NCBI GenBank assembly: GCA_013397075.1
Contig: VWZS01009934.1
Coordinates: 1,116,001 to 1,180,000, forward strand
Length of the DNA stretch: 64,000 nucleotides
From: Rhabdornis inornatus
Lineage: Eukaryota > Chordata > Aves > Passeriformes > Rhabdornithidae
Reading direction: 5' to 3'
Below the pieces are notes generated by a model. It was not told where the DNA came from and ran no database searches. It was given only the letters and a program-made list of their open reading frames with translations. Every line of letters begins with the position of its first letter. The first letter of the stretch is position 1. Both the position numbers and the translations under genes were made by a program. Shown piece by piece: positions 62,681 to 64,000 of the stretch.

Positions 62681-63367
62681 TTATCTAACTGCCCATTCAA
62701 AACGGACACTCTGCATTTCAACAGCTTTTTTTTTCCTTTTTTCTTTTCCGTGGGGCAAAAATGTGCGCACAGTTTAAAAAAAAAAAAAAAAAGACTGTGA
62801 TCAAGAAGTAGTTTCCCACTCCACACACACACCAAGTGTAGTAACATCAAGCATATGGTATTTTGCTTTCCTACGAGGTGTGTGGGGTTAGACGTTCAGG
62901 CAGAATGGCCAGGATGCACTCCGTTAAATTAATATCAGGCTGGTTTGAAACTTGTTACTAAACTTTTGGGAAAAAAAAAAACAACAAAGCTGTATTTGTA
63001 CAATTTTCAAAGCGGGTGGGGGGAAACAACCCTCCCCAGCTAGCCACTGTGCAGGAGGAAAGGGAAGGCTCTGCATTTAATGAACCTGCTTTGTACTCAC
63101 ACTGGTGTCTGTGTCAGATCCCTTGTGTTGCAGTGCTTGGCAGAGCATTTGTTTTTATGTACCTCCACTGAAGGTTGTGGACTTTGAAAAGGCTGTCCCC
63201 AAACGGTCTTCTAAATGCAAATTCCAGAGTTGCTATTCCCAGCTTCTCTGGGGTCTTCAAAAGGCAGCTAAAATGTTAGAGGAAAACTCCAAGGTTATTT
63301 TTGGGGGACTACTTAAGAGTTGCACTTCAGAGAGCATCTCTATATCAAGGCATTCTGGATTATTTTT

Positions 63368-63487
63368 GGTTTTGTTTTTTTTGTTTGTTTGTTGTTTTTT
63401 TTTTTTTCAGGAAAGCTTGCTTCAAATACACACTGAGGACACAGTGTTTCTTAGTCTTCTTGTTTTGTTTTGGGTTTTTTTTTTTCT
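63368..63487. repeat. two T-rich simple tracts
   Basis: TTTTGTTTGTTTG words followed by a T run at 63368-63409, and a second run of mostly T with TTTTGGG at 63463-63487. They give spurious Phe-rich ORFs. Confidence 0.8.
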
Positions 63488-63905
63488 AATTCAGAGAAGG
63501 ATTAGCAATGTCATTCATTGTTAGAACTGAAGTGGGTTCAATGCCCTAGGACCAAATGCACTTTATAATGTGCTGTATTTCTTCTTATTGAAAATGTTAA
63601 TTATCTTTTTATAGACAGATGGCACTGGAGTGTAGCAAATGTGTGGTGAACCTGCACTCATAAACAGTTGGTGAATTTAGTGTGTACAGGTTCCAATTAA
63701 GTTTAATTCTGTTTTAGGGTTACTAGATTGATAGTAGGGTAATTAATTTCACATATCTTGGGAGTAGAAGAACTTGTTTTGGGACACTAAGTTAAAATAT
63801 ACTTAATTTGTATCATTGTGATTAATCTTGATGATTTAGAATAGGGCTTTAAACCAAATATCTACAAAATTAATCTCTTTAGTCTCTAATGATGACCAAG
63901 ACCAA

Positions 63906-63911
63906 AATAAA
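63906..63911 (+). terminator. candidate polyadenylation signal
   Basis: AATAAA lies 2.2 kb after the stop codon of the read-through form. It is the clearest downstream hexamer in the window apart from the one that overlaps the stop codon at 61701-61706. Whether the 3'UTR extends this far is unknown. Confidence 0.25.
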
Positions 63912-64000
63912 CTTCTGTAATGCTGTTCAAATAGTAAGAACATATTTTCAGCTCTGTGATGGAGATTATAAAAGAAGGCTTGAATAAGTCTCAAATTTTT

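Larger units (their letters stand above)
61706..64000 (+). other. 3'UTR or downstream flank
   Basis: Non-coding sequence after the read-through stop. It includes the CpG-rich pocket, an A17 run at 62776-62792, T-rich tracts and a late AATAAA. If the 61296 donor is used, this would instead be intron. Confidence 0.5.

Noticed and set aside
62356..62850. 164-codon minus-strand ORF over the CpG-rich pocket.
   Set aside because: High GC removes stop codons, poly-Phe and poly-Lys arise from simple tracts, and no family resemblance was seen.
1..64000. CRISPR arrays, bacterial operons, phage genes, tRNA or rRNA genes.
   Set aside because: None seen. The sequence has vertebrate introns and CR1 elements, and no regularly spaced short repeats or cloverleaf-like genes were recognised.

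Overview
The window looks like vertebrate nuclear DNA, most likely from a bird. It is AT-rich and has no bacterial gene density. The recognisable mobile elements are CR1-type non-LTR retrotransposons with the avian 3' end, plus one probable solo LTR. Almost all short ORFs are chance frames. A crocodilian or turtle source cannot be excluded from sequence alone, and the species cannot be named.

One protein-coding gene is well supported. Six plus-strand exons between 40439 and 61705 have matching splice phases and join into one reading frame of about 733 codons from the first usable ATG. The 3' part is a 2H phosphoesterase domain of the AKAP7 (AKAP18) central-domain family, with two H-x-T motifs (HLTI and HLTF), a PNYF start and a C-terminal RIDLC block. 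It differs enough from the AKAP7 I know to look like a divergent paralogue ('AKAP7-like'). The 5' part is unusual: a 1.17-kb exon encoding an Arg/Lys-rich stretch, degenerate tandem repeats and a long Gln/Glu-rich, probably disordered region. The last exon either reads through to a stop at 61703-61705 or is spliced at a good donor at 61296, where AKAP7 genes normally join the exon for the PKA-anchoring helix.

Layout: 1-28.6 kb has no recognisable gene and carries three CR1 insertions, one interrupted by a probable LTR. Near 28.64-28.72 kb there is a TATA box and AP-1-like site where strand composition appears to shift to T>A and G>C, as in transcribed sense strands; this may be the start of the gene. 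From 28.7 to 40.4 kb there is no exon I can defend. From 40.4 to 61.7 kb lies the gene, with three CR1 fragments in its introns. From 61.7 to 64 kb is 3'UTR or intergenic sequence with a CpG-rich pocket.

Features most worth a second look are the AKAP7-like gene's novel N-terminus and alternative C-terminus, the candidate promoter and composition shift, perfect hairpins at 47.6 kb and 19.5 kb, and the CR1/LTR nest at 22-24.5 kb.
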